Shown here: positions 35,544 to 44,600 of the stretch, in pieces
Layout of the letters: every line of letters starts with the position of its first letter
Numbering within the stretch: position 1 is the first letter of the stretch
The notes under the pieces: generated by a model
Told to the model about the DNA's origin: nothing
Database searches by the model: none
Seen by the model: the letters and a program-made list of their open reading frames with translations, nothing else
Program-made: the position numbers and the translations under genes
Assembly (NCBI RefSeq): GCF_038632915.1
Contig: NZ_CP152050.1
Span: 3,193,001-3,257,000, forward strand
Direction of reading: 5' to 3'
Source: Paenisporosarcina sp. FSL H8-0542
Lineage (GTDB): Bacteria > Bacillota > Bacilli > Bacillales_A > Planococcaceae
DNA length: 64,000 bases

Positions 35544-37217
35544 TTATCGAATAGTTAACCATTCAGCAATCGGCCCTAACGCAAGTACAGGGAAAAATGT
35601 AAGCGCACCTACGATGACAACTGTTGCCAGTAAGATGACCAGGAATGTGCTGTTGTCTGTTTTAAAAGTACCCATTGTTTCGGGAACCGGTTTTTTGGCT
35701 AGTAATGAACCAGCTACTGCAATCATCGCAATCATTGAGAAGTAACGGCCAAATAACATAACCAAACCAGTTGAGATATTCCAAAACGGCGTGTTATCTC
35801 CTAACCCCTCAAATCCAGAACCATTGTTTGCTGCCGAAGATGTAAACTCATAAACAACCTGAGAAATCCCGTGATATCCTGGATTCGAAATCGCTGATGA
35901 GCCCATCTCAGTAGCCAATGCGATTGCTGTGGGAACAAGAATAATTAACGGATGAATCAATATGGTAATCGCAATCAATTTCATTTCTTTTGCTTCGATT
36001 TTTCTTCCTAAAAACTCGGGTGTACGACCTACCATCAATCCTGCCAGGAATACGGCAAGAATAGAGTACATCATGATATTGATGAAGCCTACTCCATCTC
36101 CACCGAATACACTGTTGAACATCATTAACACTAATGGAACGAAGCCTCCTAGGGGTGTCAATGTATCGTGCATGTTATTAACTGTTCCTGTCGTCGCTGC
36201 GGTTGTAACTGTGGTAAACAAGGCACTTTGAGCAATTCCAAAACGAACCTCTTTGCCTTCCATACTTCCATTTTCTTGAGAAAGACCAATTTTCTCCAGT
36301 TCCGGATTTCCATTTGCTTCACTAAAATAAGTAAGTGATAAAAAGGCGAGGAACATGAGTCCCATGGTTGAAAATAGGATGACCCCTTGTTTACGGCTTT
36401 TAGCCATTGCTCCGAATGCAAATGGCAAAGCAGTTGGAATCAAGAACATGGCCAGAATCTCTATGACATTTGAAAATGGTGTTGGATTTTCAAAAGGATG
36501 AGCCGAGTTAACACCAAAGAATCCTCCACCGTTTGTACCTAAGTGTTTAATTGATTCCAGCGCTGCAACAGGTCCACGCGCAATTTGCTGCATCGCACCT
36601 TCAACTGTTGTCGCGGATATTGTGGCACCCATCGTTTGCGGAACACCCTGACCAACTAGAAGCAGTCCTACAACTATGGATAACGGGATTAAGATACGTG
36701 TATTTGCCCGTACTAGGTCAACATAAAAGTTCCCGACACTTTTTTGACCAGTGATTCCACGCATGAATGCCAAACATAAGGCAAGACCCGTTGCCGGTGT
36801 TGTAAACATCAAAAATATAATGACGGTCATTTGGGAGAAGTAAGATAACCCTGATTCCCCGCTATAATGCTGTAAGTTCGTATTCGTCAAGAAGCTAACT
36901 ACTGTATTGAAGGCTAAGAGAGGATCCATTGCAGCAATCCCACTTGGATTGGCCGGTAATATCCCTTGCAAACGAATAATGGTGTAACAAGTGGCAAACA
37001 TGACGATGTTACTAATCAATAAAGCTTTTGCATATTGTTTCCAGTTCATGCTCATTATCGAGATACCCGACATCTTATAAATGGCTTTTTCTACGCCACC
37101 AAAAACTTTATCAAGCTTTGTTTCTTCCAAAGAAAATACTTTGGCAATATAGCGCCCCATCGGAATTGCCAGTAGCACAACCAGTAGTAATACAATTCCT
37201 ATTTGTAAAAAATCCAT
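35544..37217 (-). CDS. kdpA: Potassium-transporting ATPase subunit A
   Basis: A 557-residue membrane subunit that selects K+, with about ten helices. The selectivity-filter stretches are visible: TNTNLQHYSGE, LGTNGGGFFGVNSAHPFENP, TTGTVNNMHDTLTPLGG and TSSAANNGSGFEGL. The ATG at 37217 has GGAGG 8 bp upstream; the ORF start at 37232 would put that site inside the gene. Confidence 0.97.
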   Translation of the reverse strand: MDFLQIGIVLLLVVLLAIPMGRYIAKVFSLEETKLDKVFGGVEKAIYKMSGISIMSMNWKQYAKALLISNIVMFATCYTIIRLQGILPANPSGIAAMDPLLAFNTVVSFLTNTNLQHYSGESGLSYFSQMTVIIFLMFTTPATGLALCLAFMRGITGQKSVGNFYVDLVRANTRILIPLSIVVGLLLVGQGVPQTMGATISATTVEGAMQQIARGPVAALESIKHLGTNGGGFFGVNSAHPFENPTPFSNVIEILAMFLIPTALPFAFGAMAKSRKQGVILFSTMGLMFLAFLSLTYFSEANGNPELEKIGLSQENGSMEGKEVRFGIAQSALFTTVTTAATTGTVNNMHDTLTPLGGFVPLVLMMFNSVFGGDGVGFINIMMYSILAVFLAGLMVGRTPEFLGRKIEAKEMKLIAITILIHPLIILVPTAIALATEMGSSAISNPGYHGISQVVYEFTSSAANNGSGFEGLGDNTPFWNISTGLVMLFGRYFSMIAMIAVAGSLLAKKPVPETMGTFKTDNSTFLVILLATVVIVGALTFFPVLALGPIAEWLTIR

Positions 37218-37243
37218 TTTTGTTTCCTCCATCTATTAAAAAA

Positions 37244-37321
37244 TTAATACTTCTCAGGATGAATTAAGGCATCGATTAGGTAAACTGTTAGTCCTCCGAC
37301 TAGAATCAATAAGAAAATCAT
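37244..37321 (-). CDS. kdpF: Potassium-transporting ATPase subunit F
   Basis: A 25-residue single-helix peptide, MIFLLILVGGLTVYLIDALI then HPEKY. This is the classic KdpF signature (helix plus L-x-x-P-E at the end), a lipid-like stabiliser of the complex. Too short for standard gene finders. Its ATG overlaps the stop of the preceding 34-codon gene by one base (TAATG), so the two are translationally coupled. kdpA follows 26 bp later. Confidence 0.9.
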   Translation of the reverse strand: MIFLLILVGGLTVYLIDALIHPEKY

Positions 37322-37425
37322 TACTTTCCGCTTCCTTGTTCATCTACAACTTTGTCGCAAAAATGAATGAACCCCAAAAATACTGCAAAAGATGAAATAA
37401 TTAATGCAATTGAAACGATATCCAT
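37321..37425 (-). CDS. 34-residue membrane peptide upstream of kdpF
   Basis: A 34-codon frame from ATG 37425 with AGAGAGGGAG upstream. It has one hydrophobic helix (MDIVSIALIISSFAVFLGF) followed by IHFCDKVVDEQGSGK. The F-x-x-C-D-K end is reminiscent of small unnamed peptides found beside kdpF in other genomes, as far as I recall. Its stop overlaps the kdpF start, so it is co-translated with the pump. Role unknown; an extra small subunit of the Kdp complex is an attractive guess. Confidence 0.7.
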   Translation of the reverse strand: MDIVSIALIISSFAVFLGFIHFCDKVVDEQGSGK

Positions 37426-37453
37426 ACTTTATCTCCCTCTCTTTATTTGTGAA

Positions 37454-37480
37454 TTATATTTTCTCAAGCTCCGTCTTCAA
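37454..37480 (-). other. Possible 8-residue leader ORF with an exceptionally strong ribosome binding site
   Basis: AAAGGAGGTGAT (37494-37483) is a full complement to the 3' end of 16S rRNA. It is followed by TTG 37480 and a frame of eight codons (MKTELEKI) before TAA. It lies in the kdp leader, 28 bp before the 34-residue peptide. It may be a leader peptide, a ribosome standby site or a relic. Confidence 0.4.
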
Positions 37481-37868
37481 AAATCACCTCCTTTAAAATT
37501 GTCCGTACAAAACGCACATCTTTGAATGGTCTCGAGCGTTTGCCTGGAAACAAAAAATAGGCCAATGTTTACTTCTTCCCCACAGTTAAATTCAAACAAA
37601 TCCATCTCAATCCACACCCCAGTGGGATGTGTCGATGAAAATTTTTGAAATTCAACTTTGTTGGAGAAAAAGTACACATTGGCCTACTTAACGCCCAGCA
37701 AGCAATAGCTCTAGCTCTCTTTGCGTTCTGTCTTCCTGTTTCCTTTTTCAAAAGTTCAGTTAAAGCGCCTTAAGAAGTTGGCACTCTAGCTAAAAATCAT
37801 ATATTAATAAACATATAAAAAGACCTACTACAGTCCCCGAGCTTCCTTTTCCGCCTAAAAAAGGCAAC

Positions 37869-37916
37869 AAAAAAAGACTCCCGAAATCAAGGTGGTCTTG
37901 TGACCTCCTCCGCTTT
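37869..37916 (-). terminator. Expression platform of the c-di-AMP riboswitch (probable terminator)
   Basis: Right after the aptamer, the minus strand has a GGAGGaGGTC / GACCaCCTT-like hairpin and then seven consecutive T at 37875-37869. The stem does not abut the T-run perfectly, so the exact fold is uncertain. Confidence 0.5.
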
Positions 37917-38041
37917 AGCCGACGAAGTTAGCTGACGGGTAGGATGGCGAAAGAGCATCTCATCCTTTCTACAGACAAATGTAGAATTAACCCCAAAAAA
38001 TTGGTTCCTCCGTTCCTGATTGCTCAGGACTAAGCCGATAT
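37917..38041 (-). ncRNA. c-di-AMP (ydaO/yuaA) riboswitch controlling kdp
   Basis: Read leftward, the leader shows the conserved blocks of the ydaO/yuaA class: GGCTTAGTCCTGAGC then GGAACGGAGGAACCAA, TTTGGGGTTAAT, and finally CCTACCCGTCAGCTAAC followed by TTCGTCGGC. Order and spacing fit the c-di-AMP aptamer. A T-run follows, so ligand binding would be expected to end transcription before kdp. High c-di-AMP signals ample K+, which suits a K+ pump. The coding region begins about 490 bp downstream, so the leader is long. Confidence 0.87.
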
Positions 38042-38292
38042 GTTATTTTCTGTTAATAAAATGTATATTACTCTTGACCCTTTTTTATGTATACAGGTAA
38101 TTAGAACTATTTTAGACTTTTGAATGTTCAATATCAATCGGAAAATTCAAAGTTCCTATTATTCAGGAATTTTTACGTTTGTATTTTAACTGTGTGACTA
38201 TAAAAATAAATTCATATTGACAACTTTAACAACACCTCAGTAAGATAAGTCGTTAAGAAGATGTAAAATATAGTCCACCGGAGGAAATACAG

Positions 38293-38661
38293 TTGCCAAT
38301 CTCACAGAAGAAAAAGTTAGAAGCTGATTTAAGTGAAGCATTTATAAAGCTGCAACGAGAATTACTCGGTCGTGGCCCACAAGAAACGAAGACCTATATT
38401 GTAGGAGATATGGTGATTGCACGATTTAAAGGGGTTCTTACCGTGGAAGAAAAACATCTTGTTTCTCATGACAACGGACGGAAACTGGTTAAACAGATGC
38501 GACAAGTCCTGCGCGAAATGTACAGTAAGGATTTTGAGGGCATAGTTGAAAAATGTACAGGTTGTAAGGTACTCTCAAGCCATGCAGATATAAGTACCAA
38601 GATGGGTGAACGAATTGAAGTTTTTATTGTGGACAAGGACTTGGAGAAATCTTTAGATTAA
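38293..38661 (+). CDS. DUF2294-family protein
   Basis: A 122-residue cytoplasmic protein. Features: RELLGRGPQETKTYIVGDMVIARFKGVLT near residue 22-50, and KCTGCKVLSSHADISTKMGERIEVFIVD near the end, both typical of DUF2294 (annotated in some genomes as Na-translocating decarboxylase-related, without proof). It starts at TTG 38293 with CCGGAGG upstream. Divergent from the kdp leader. Function unknown. Confidence 0.8.
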   Translation: MPISQKKKLEADLSEAFIKLQRELLGRGPQETKTYIVGDMVIARFKGVLTVEEKHLVSHDNGRKLVKQMRQVLREMYSKDFEGIVEKCTGCKVLSSHADISTKMGERIEVFIVDKDLEKSLD

Positions 38662-38884
38662 ATACGATAAAAAAATAATAAGATTCATGTTTCAAACCTA
38701 TTCATTTGTATGTGATTTTTCGACGATTACTTTTCCACATTTTACCAATACCTCACTATGGCAAAGGATGGTTTCTGACCAAACTCTTTTGTTTTTATTC
38801 TCCTTCCTTGAATCCTCTTGCCAGCTTGTCGTGGGAGAATTATTCAGTTTAGATGCTGCCTCCCAACGATTTCGAAAATAGAAA

Positions 38885-38917
38885 AGAATCCAGCAAATTA
38901 CTTACATGCTGGATTCT
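38885..38917 (-). terminator. Intrinsic terminator of the 99-residue protein gene
   Basis: 11-bp stem AGAATCCAGCA / TGCTGGATTCT, T-rich on the minus strand. The gap 38662-38960 holds no convincing gene otherwise. Confidence 0.7.
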
Positions 38918-38960
38918 ATTATCTAATTTAGTGATAGAAATAAGAAAATACGAATTTCAA

Positions 38961-39260
38961 TCAAGCTTTTGATTTTTCATGAAATGACTGCAAAACCTGC
39001 TTTAACGCATCTCTGAACTCAGGTTCTGTAAACTTTTTAATGCTTATGAACTGTCTTTTATCCATACGATGACGATATTCAGACAAATAGCCAACAAATA
39101 AATAACCATTTCCCGATAAATGCAATTCTTGTAATACATTCTCTTTGCGAATTGGACTATTGGGATAATAATAGGTCGAGCGATTATTCGAGACTTCTTT
39201 ACGCTTTAACTCTGGAAACTCATCTAAGACATTTACTACCTGTTCATAAGACATCGGCAT
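38961..39260 (-). CDS. Hypothetical basic protein
   Basis: A 99-residue protein: YEQVVNVLDEFPELKRKEVS at the start, a Tyr/Pro/Asn-rich stretch (STYYYPNSPIRKE), then NGYLFVGYLSEYRH and an amphipathic C-terminal helix EFRDALKQVLQSFHEK. AAGGGAG precedes the ATG at 39260. It looks like a small soluble alpha/beta protein. I do not recognise a family. Confidence 0.6.
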   Translation of the reverse strand: MPMSYEQVVNVLDEFPELKRKEVSNNRSTYYYPNSPIRKENVLQELHLSGNGYLFVGYLSEYRHRMDKRQFISIKKFTEPEFRDALKQVLQSFHEKSKA

Positions 39261-39532
39261 GTTTTAGCTCTCCCTTGTTCAGAGTATTATTTCTTTCCTC
39301 TCATTTCGAAATATGCCCCTAAATAAGATTTTTCATCCTGACAAGTAATGCTGTAATTAAAAGTTACTAGAAGTCTATACACATAATGAAAAGTTCAGCC
39401 TCCCTCGCTAGCCTTATCATTGTAAATAGACCGAAAATTCCACGAATGGTGTCCCATTCATGAGTTCGTAATTATTTTCTGACAACTTTCATATACTACT
39501 TCTAAAAAACTATATTAGGGGAGTATTTGACG

Positions 39533-39679
39533 ATGAAACCTGAATATGTGAGTCAAAAGGAAATGGAATTACGTCAAAATCAAGATTTTATTGCTTCTCA
39601 AAATATGGTCGCTGAAGGTGCACCCATTTATCATCTGGATAAAGACGATACAGGAGTTGAAAAAGATGATACACTTTAA
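39533..39679 (+). CDS. Small acidic protein of unknown function
   Basis: A 48-codon frame from ATG 39533 with GGGGAG upstream at 9 bp. Product begins MKPEYVSQKEMELRQNQ and ends DKDDTGVEKDDTL. Entirely hydrophilic. It stands alone between the 99-residue protein and the BsuPI gene and has a terminator of its own. I do not recognise a family. Confidence 0.5.
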   Translation: MKPEYVSQKEMELRQNQDFIASQNMVAEGAPIYHLDKDDTGVEKDDTL

Positions 39680-39722
39680 TTCTCGGGCACCAATAATCTT
39701 CATAAAATAATAATCAAAAAAC

Positions 39723-39745
39723 CCAGTAACTATTAGAGTCACTGG
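39723..39745 (+). terminator. Intrinsic terminator of the 48-codon gene
   Basis: CCAGT(a)ACT / AGT(c)ACTGG stem followed by ATTTCTTTTTT. Confidence 0.6.
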
Positions 39746-39873
39746 ATTTCTTTTTTATTGGCTCTTTAAAATTTTATTGTTGTTTATCCTACATTTGCGC
39801 TTTTTGGAGAAGTACCGAAAAAATAACGAACTCGTTTAATCATTATAAGTAAGGGGTATCATTTCATGGAGAA

Positions 39874-40347
39874 TTGCTGTCCAATTTTCGGATGATTTTC
39901 GTCGTAAGGAACCATAAAACTTTAAATAAGGAGGTTAGGGTCATAACAGAATTGAAATGGGATGGAAAAGTCACCGCAGATGTAGATCAAGCTACGTTTA
40001 CTTTTACAGTTAAAAATAATAGTGAGCAGCCAATAATTCTAGAATTCCCAACGAGTCAGTCTTATGACTATTCAGTGTATAATGCCCAAGGAGAACGAGT
40101 GTATCATTTTAGTAAAGGGAAAATGTTTCTCCAAGCACTTCAATATAAAACGTTAAACAAAGGAGAACAAATTCAATTTGAAAGTATCTGGAATTACAAA
40201 ACGAATGAAGCGGAGAGAGTGCCGGCAGGAATGTATACAGTAAACGCAATATTGACCATTCGGAAAATAAATGACACACTCGTTCATTCACAGCCTTCTA
40301 CTACGTTTGAATTTTATATTCCGGCTGAAAATACTGCTTTCAAATAG
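39874..40347 (+). CDS. BsuPI-domain protein (proteinase-inhibitor-like)
   Basis: Up to 157 residues; the real domain begins around WDGKVTADVDQATFTFTVKN. The BsuPI fold is an Ig-like beta sandwich; the pattern PTSQSYDYSVYNAQGERVYHFS and VPAGMYTVNAIL matches. The start is unclear: AAGGAGG at 39929-39935 is followed by GTC ATA ACA rather than a good start codon, so the gene may start further upstream at 39874 or at TTG 39952. No signal peptide. A related BsuPI lipoprotein lies at 51137. Confidence 0.65.
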   Translation: MLSNFRMIFVVRNHKTLNKEVRVITELKWDGKVTADVDQATFTFTVKNNSEQPIILEFPTSQSYDYSVYNAQGERVYHFSKGKMFLQALQYKTLNKGEQIQFESIWNYKTNEAERVPAGMYTVNAILTIRKINDTLVHSQPSTTFEFYIPAENTAFK

Positions 40348-40442
40348 TGTAAATTGAGGGAAAGTGTAAACTAATACAATATAAGTTGAGAGCTCTTTGT
40401 TTTCGATTGAACGGGAGTTAAAATAAGTATCAATGGGTTAAT

Positions 40443-40492
40443 AGCAACACTAAAGGACTGACGATGAATATCGTCAGTCCTTTAGTGTTGCT
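40443..40492. repeat. 23-bp perfect inverted repeat with tetraloop, no T-tail
   Basis: A 23-bp perfect stem (40443-40465 with 40470-40492) closed by the tetraloop GAAT, between convergent BsuPI and NlpC/P60 genes. It is longer than ordinary terminators and lacks a T-run on either side. Confidence 0.7.
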
Positions 40493-40544
40493 GGTAAAAT
40501 ATCACATAAATTAGATGCGCTTTTCTAGAAATATGGGATGAATA

Positions 40545-41141
40545 TTAAAGTACTCTTTGTGCCCACATGAAGTGTTTTTGTGTCCATGGTCCCCAGACAG
40601 AAAAAGTTTTTACACTGTTTGCCGTGTTTAGATTGCTGATCCATTGTCCATTCCCCATATAAATCCCTACATGAGAAATAGTTTTGCCGTTGCTCGCAAA
40701 GAACATTAAATCCCCTTTTTTCATATTCTTAAATGAAATTGACGTTCCGATATGTGATTGCTCACGGCTAGTTCTAGGCAAGTTCACGCCAAATTTAGCA
40801 TAGACATGTTTAGTCCAGCTACTACAATCTGCTTTGTAAGGTGCTAGGCTATAATCTGCTCCGTACACGTATTTTGTTTGTGTTTTAAGAACCTTTGCAT
40901 AGTCAACAAGATCAGATGGTTTGTCCGGTGTTCTAACAACAATAGATTGACCAATATTAAGTTGATGAGGATTTTTGATTTGCGGATTTAATGATCGCAA
41001 ATCCTGATAGCCCATTCTGTATTTATAAGCAATGCCGTTTAATGTATCACCTTTATGCACTGAATATGTTGCACCTGCGACTCCTGAAAATGAAAACGCT
41101 AACATAAATGATAGAATCAAAATTCTTGTAAGCTTTTTAAT
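40545..41141 (-). CDS. LysM plus NlpC/P60 cell-wall endopeptidase, probable ATT start
   Basis: Secreted peptidoglycan hydrolase of about 198 residues. Signal peptide, then a LysM repeat (TYSVHKGDTLNGIAYKY), then an NlpC/P60 domain with the catalytic Cys in KADCSSWT (C106) and His in ISHVGIYMG (H157). A start at TTG 41120 has no ribosome binding site. Seven codons upstream an ATT at 41141 lies 10 bp after GAGGAG and gives MKKLTRILILSFMLAF, a perfect signal peptide; the next codons upstream reach a stop. A sequencing indel near 41142 is the alternative, since an ATG directly beside GAGGAG is out of frame. Confidence 0.8.
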   Translation of the reverse strand: MKKLTRILILSFMLAFSFSGVAGATYSVHKGDTLNGIAYKYRMGYQDLRSLNPQIKNPHQLNIGQSIVVRTPDKPSDLVDYAKVLKTQTKYVYGADYSLAPYKADCSSWTKHVYAKFGVNLPRTSREQSHIGTSISFKNMKKGDLMFFASNGKTISHVGIYMGNGQWISNLNTANSVKTFSVWGPWTQKHFMWAQRVL

Positions 41142-41498
41142 AGAAGTTCATCTCCTCGTGAATAATTAGTTGGTATTTTTTTCTTACACTTGGTACAAAT
41201 TTTGAAATATGTTTTGGTAAGGTCTACTATGTAAAAATATGTAGGTAGAGCGCTTGCAAACTGTTGGCTCATTGATTTAAAGCTACAGTACGAAGGGTCG
41301 TTATGTATTTGGCTTAACTTTTTTTTGAGTATAGCATGCAAATTATATAGGAAGTGGTGGTAATTATTACCGAACATTATTTCCCCTACAACTGTCCACA
41401 CTTCCAATATTTACTGGCAGGTAAACTTTAAAGATTTCAATTAAACTATTGGCTAGAAATTAAATTTTCTTTAATAAATCAAGTATTTTTACATACAA

Positions 41499-41529
41499 AA
41501 AACCAGTATCTCGATGAGGTACTGGTTTT
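41499..41529 (-). terminator. Intrinsic terminator of the sbcDC operon
   Basis: 10-bp stem AAAACCAGTA / TACTGGTTTT, T-run on the minus strand, about 70 bp past the sbcC stop. The gap 41142-41498 shows no other gene I can support. Confidence 0.75.
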
Positions 41530-41601
41530 AGATCTGTAGTTTTATTCAAGGAAGTTGTTCTGCTAACAATCAGACAACCACCATCCGAAACACGAGTTTA
41601 A

Positions 41602-44600
41602 TCACTTAATAACAAATCGTGTCTCGCTATAGCCTTCTTTCGACTTTCTCACTTCCAATATCGCTGGAATAGCTGTTTTCAATTCCTGAACATGAGAAAT
41701 GACGCCAATCATACGACCTGATTTTTGCAAGTCGATTAGTGTGTCGATTGATTTGTTCAATGATTCTTCGTCTAGCGATCCAAATCCTTCATCAATGAAC
41801 ATCGTATCGATGGAAACATTGCCTTGGAAGCTTTGAATGACATCGGCCATACCTAACGCTAAGCACAATGAGGCGTTAAATTTCTCTCCTCCGGAAAGCG
41901 TTTTGACATCGCGTGTTTGTCCCGTATAGGCATCATAAACATCTAGTCCCAAACCACTTTGTCTTCCTCTTGCTTCTTGACGTTCACTTCGAATCAAATG
42001 GAACTGTCCATTCGATAAGTTCTTCAATCGTTCATTCGCCGACACAATAATTTGTTCAAGGTATTCAATCTGCAAGTAGCGTTCAAATGAAATCTTCATT
42101 CCATTTTGGCCTCTGATCACGTCATACAAGTCGGTGATTTGATTGAATTCCTGTTCTTTCGCAATGGCTTTTTTACTGGATAACACTATGCTACTGATTA
42201 GATTGTTCGCTGCTTTTTTAAAGTCATTTGATTGATTTACTTCCTGTAAAGCCTTTTCATAAACTACTTTCAAAGAAGCCAGTTCATTTTGCAAATCGTT
42301 TAAATCGACTTTCGTTTTGTTAGTAAGTTTTATGGACAATTCAGCCACTTGTTCAATCAGTGTATGTCGAGATTGTTTAAACTCCAGAATCTGCTCTTTC
42401 AATGAAGTTCTCTCTGAATCTCTTAACTTCGCTTGTTGATAAGGTTCATCTGATTCAAAAGCCGAGGACTCGAGGGCCTTCTTAAATGCAACATTTGCCT
42501 TATCTAGTTTAGCCTGTGTCTCTTGCAAAGCTTGTTCGGTATGTGCAATCGTCAAAATAGAAGAAGCATGTTGTTCCCTAGCTTCTTGACGAAGTTGTTG
42601 CACCGCTTTCCATGCATTTTCAAGATTGGTTTTGCGTTCACTTGTTTCACGTACTTGTTGTTCTAATTGAGACAAGATGCGCACTTCGGCTGGAATCGAT
42701 TGTAATTTATCTTCATAAATCGCTTTGCTTTTTTCGTAAATAGATTGTGCTTCTTGATGATTTTTTGTTATCTCAACTTTTTTAACATCCAACTCTTGTA
42801 CAGCTAGTGACAGCTCTTGGTGTTGTTGTTTTATTTTTCGAAGCACGTCTTTATCTTTTCGCATTTGACTCACTTCAACATCAAATTTAAGACGAGATTC
42901 ATCCAAAGTTTCATAGACCTTATCAGAATGCGTTAAATCAACACCGAACCCAGCTACTTCTTGCCCTTTAATCGAGAGTTGCTCCATCATAGCGTTTTGT
43001 TTGGCTGAAGCATTTCGATAGGAACTGTCTACTTGATTCAAAGTCAATTTTACTTGATCCAGTTGTTCCTTCGAAGGAGCAATAGTTTGATCTTGCTCGT
43101 TCTTATTTGGATGCTCCACACTGCCACATACTGGACATGCATCTCCGTCATGTAAATGAGCCGCTAAAACTCGAGCTTGATTAGCAAACCATTCATTTTC
43201 AAGCGTCGTGTACTCTGTTTTCACCGTATTATAGCGTGTTTCTTTATCAAGAGTTTCAGTTTCTAGTGTTTTCATTGATTGCTGAATGGACAGAAACTCT
43301 TTTAACACTCGGCATTGTTCATTTAACTCGCTAAGTTTTTGTAACTTATCATCAAATGGAATCAACTGATTTTCGAGCCGATCCATATCAAGCTTTATAG
43401 CTGTAACAGCTTCATTTTTAGAGTTTATTTGTTCCTCGATTTCCTTGACGTTTACTGATAATTTATCGACTTCATTCTCCATAACTTTTAACTCGGACTC
43501 TTTCGAAGTCATATCTTTTACTATTGGCAAGAAATCATATAAACGGACAAGTGACTCGCTTAATTTTTCACGAATCTCCTGCTTGTTCTCTTCTTCAATA
43601 TATTGAAGGTTCATCTGCTCTAACTTTTCCTTCGCTTTTGCCTCTGAAGTAACCGCTCCATCCCAAAGCTGCTGTTTCTCCAGTACTTCTTTTTGAAGTT
43701 CTTTATAGTTTCGTTCGATCCCTTCGATTACGCTTGCTCGTTCTGCCTGTTCAAGCTGCTTTTCTTTGCCTTCAAATAAAGGTAACTGGTCCGTCAACGC
43801 CTGCAGCTTCTGTTCTTTTGTTTCCCATTCCTCAAATCGTTCATTTAAGCTTTTGGCTTCATGGAATTCACCTGACTTACTTGTATGGTTCTGGTAAGCA
43901 TCTTCGTATTTAAAGTGATCTTGGCGAATTTTCTCTTCATAGAAAGAAGCCTCTTCTTCCAATCCCGAAATGACTTGGTGAATATTGTAGTGTTCCTGAG
44001 CAAGCACCTCAAATATGGTGGATTCGCGTTTCGGAAACGATGCAGCGATATTTTGAATGTAACTGTTAATCGTGCGTTGCTCAATTTTCAATTCTTCTTC
44101 AGCAAGTGCTTTCTTTGTCTTAAGTCGTTCACTAATCATTTTATAAGGCTCGGTTTTAAAGATTTTCCGTAGAATATCTTCTTTGTTTTCTGTCTCAGAA
44201 GTTAGTAATTTTCGAAACTCGCCTTGTGGCAGCATCACAATCTGGATGAACTGATTTTTTGTTAGCCCAATAATTTCATCGACTTTATCATTAATTTCTG
44301 ACACGATTTGCCGTTCAACACATGGAACTTCACGGTCTATTAGCTTTTCATAAAACTCATATTTTTCACCCGTCGCTCCTTTATTGCCTTTTTTCACATG
44401 CCCTATTTGGCGTAGGATTCGATACGTTCGCTGATGCATTTCAAATACCAGCTCTACAGATGTATGGACATGGTCCTCTGCAAAGTCACTGCGCATTATA
44501 CGTGATTCACTTCGATCCGAACCACTTGCCGAACCATATAAGGCAAAGCAAATCCCATCAAAGATGGTTGTCTTGCCCGCTCCGGTGCTGCCGGATACGA

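Noticed and set aside
37477-37677. A 66-codon minus-strand frame in the kdp leader
   Set aside because: GTG start without a ribosome binding site; more likely untranslated leader.
38687-38881. A 64-codon plus-strand frame after the DUF2294 gene
   Set aside because: No ribosome binding site, aromatic-rich unlikely composition, no similarity I recognise.
41117-41407. A minus-strand 96-codon frame in front of the NlpC/P60 gene
   Set aside because: It overlaps the hydrolase's signal region in another frame and lacks a ribosome binding site.
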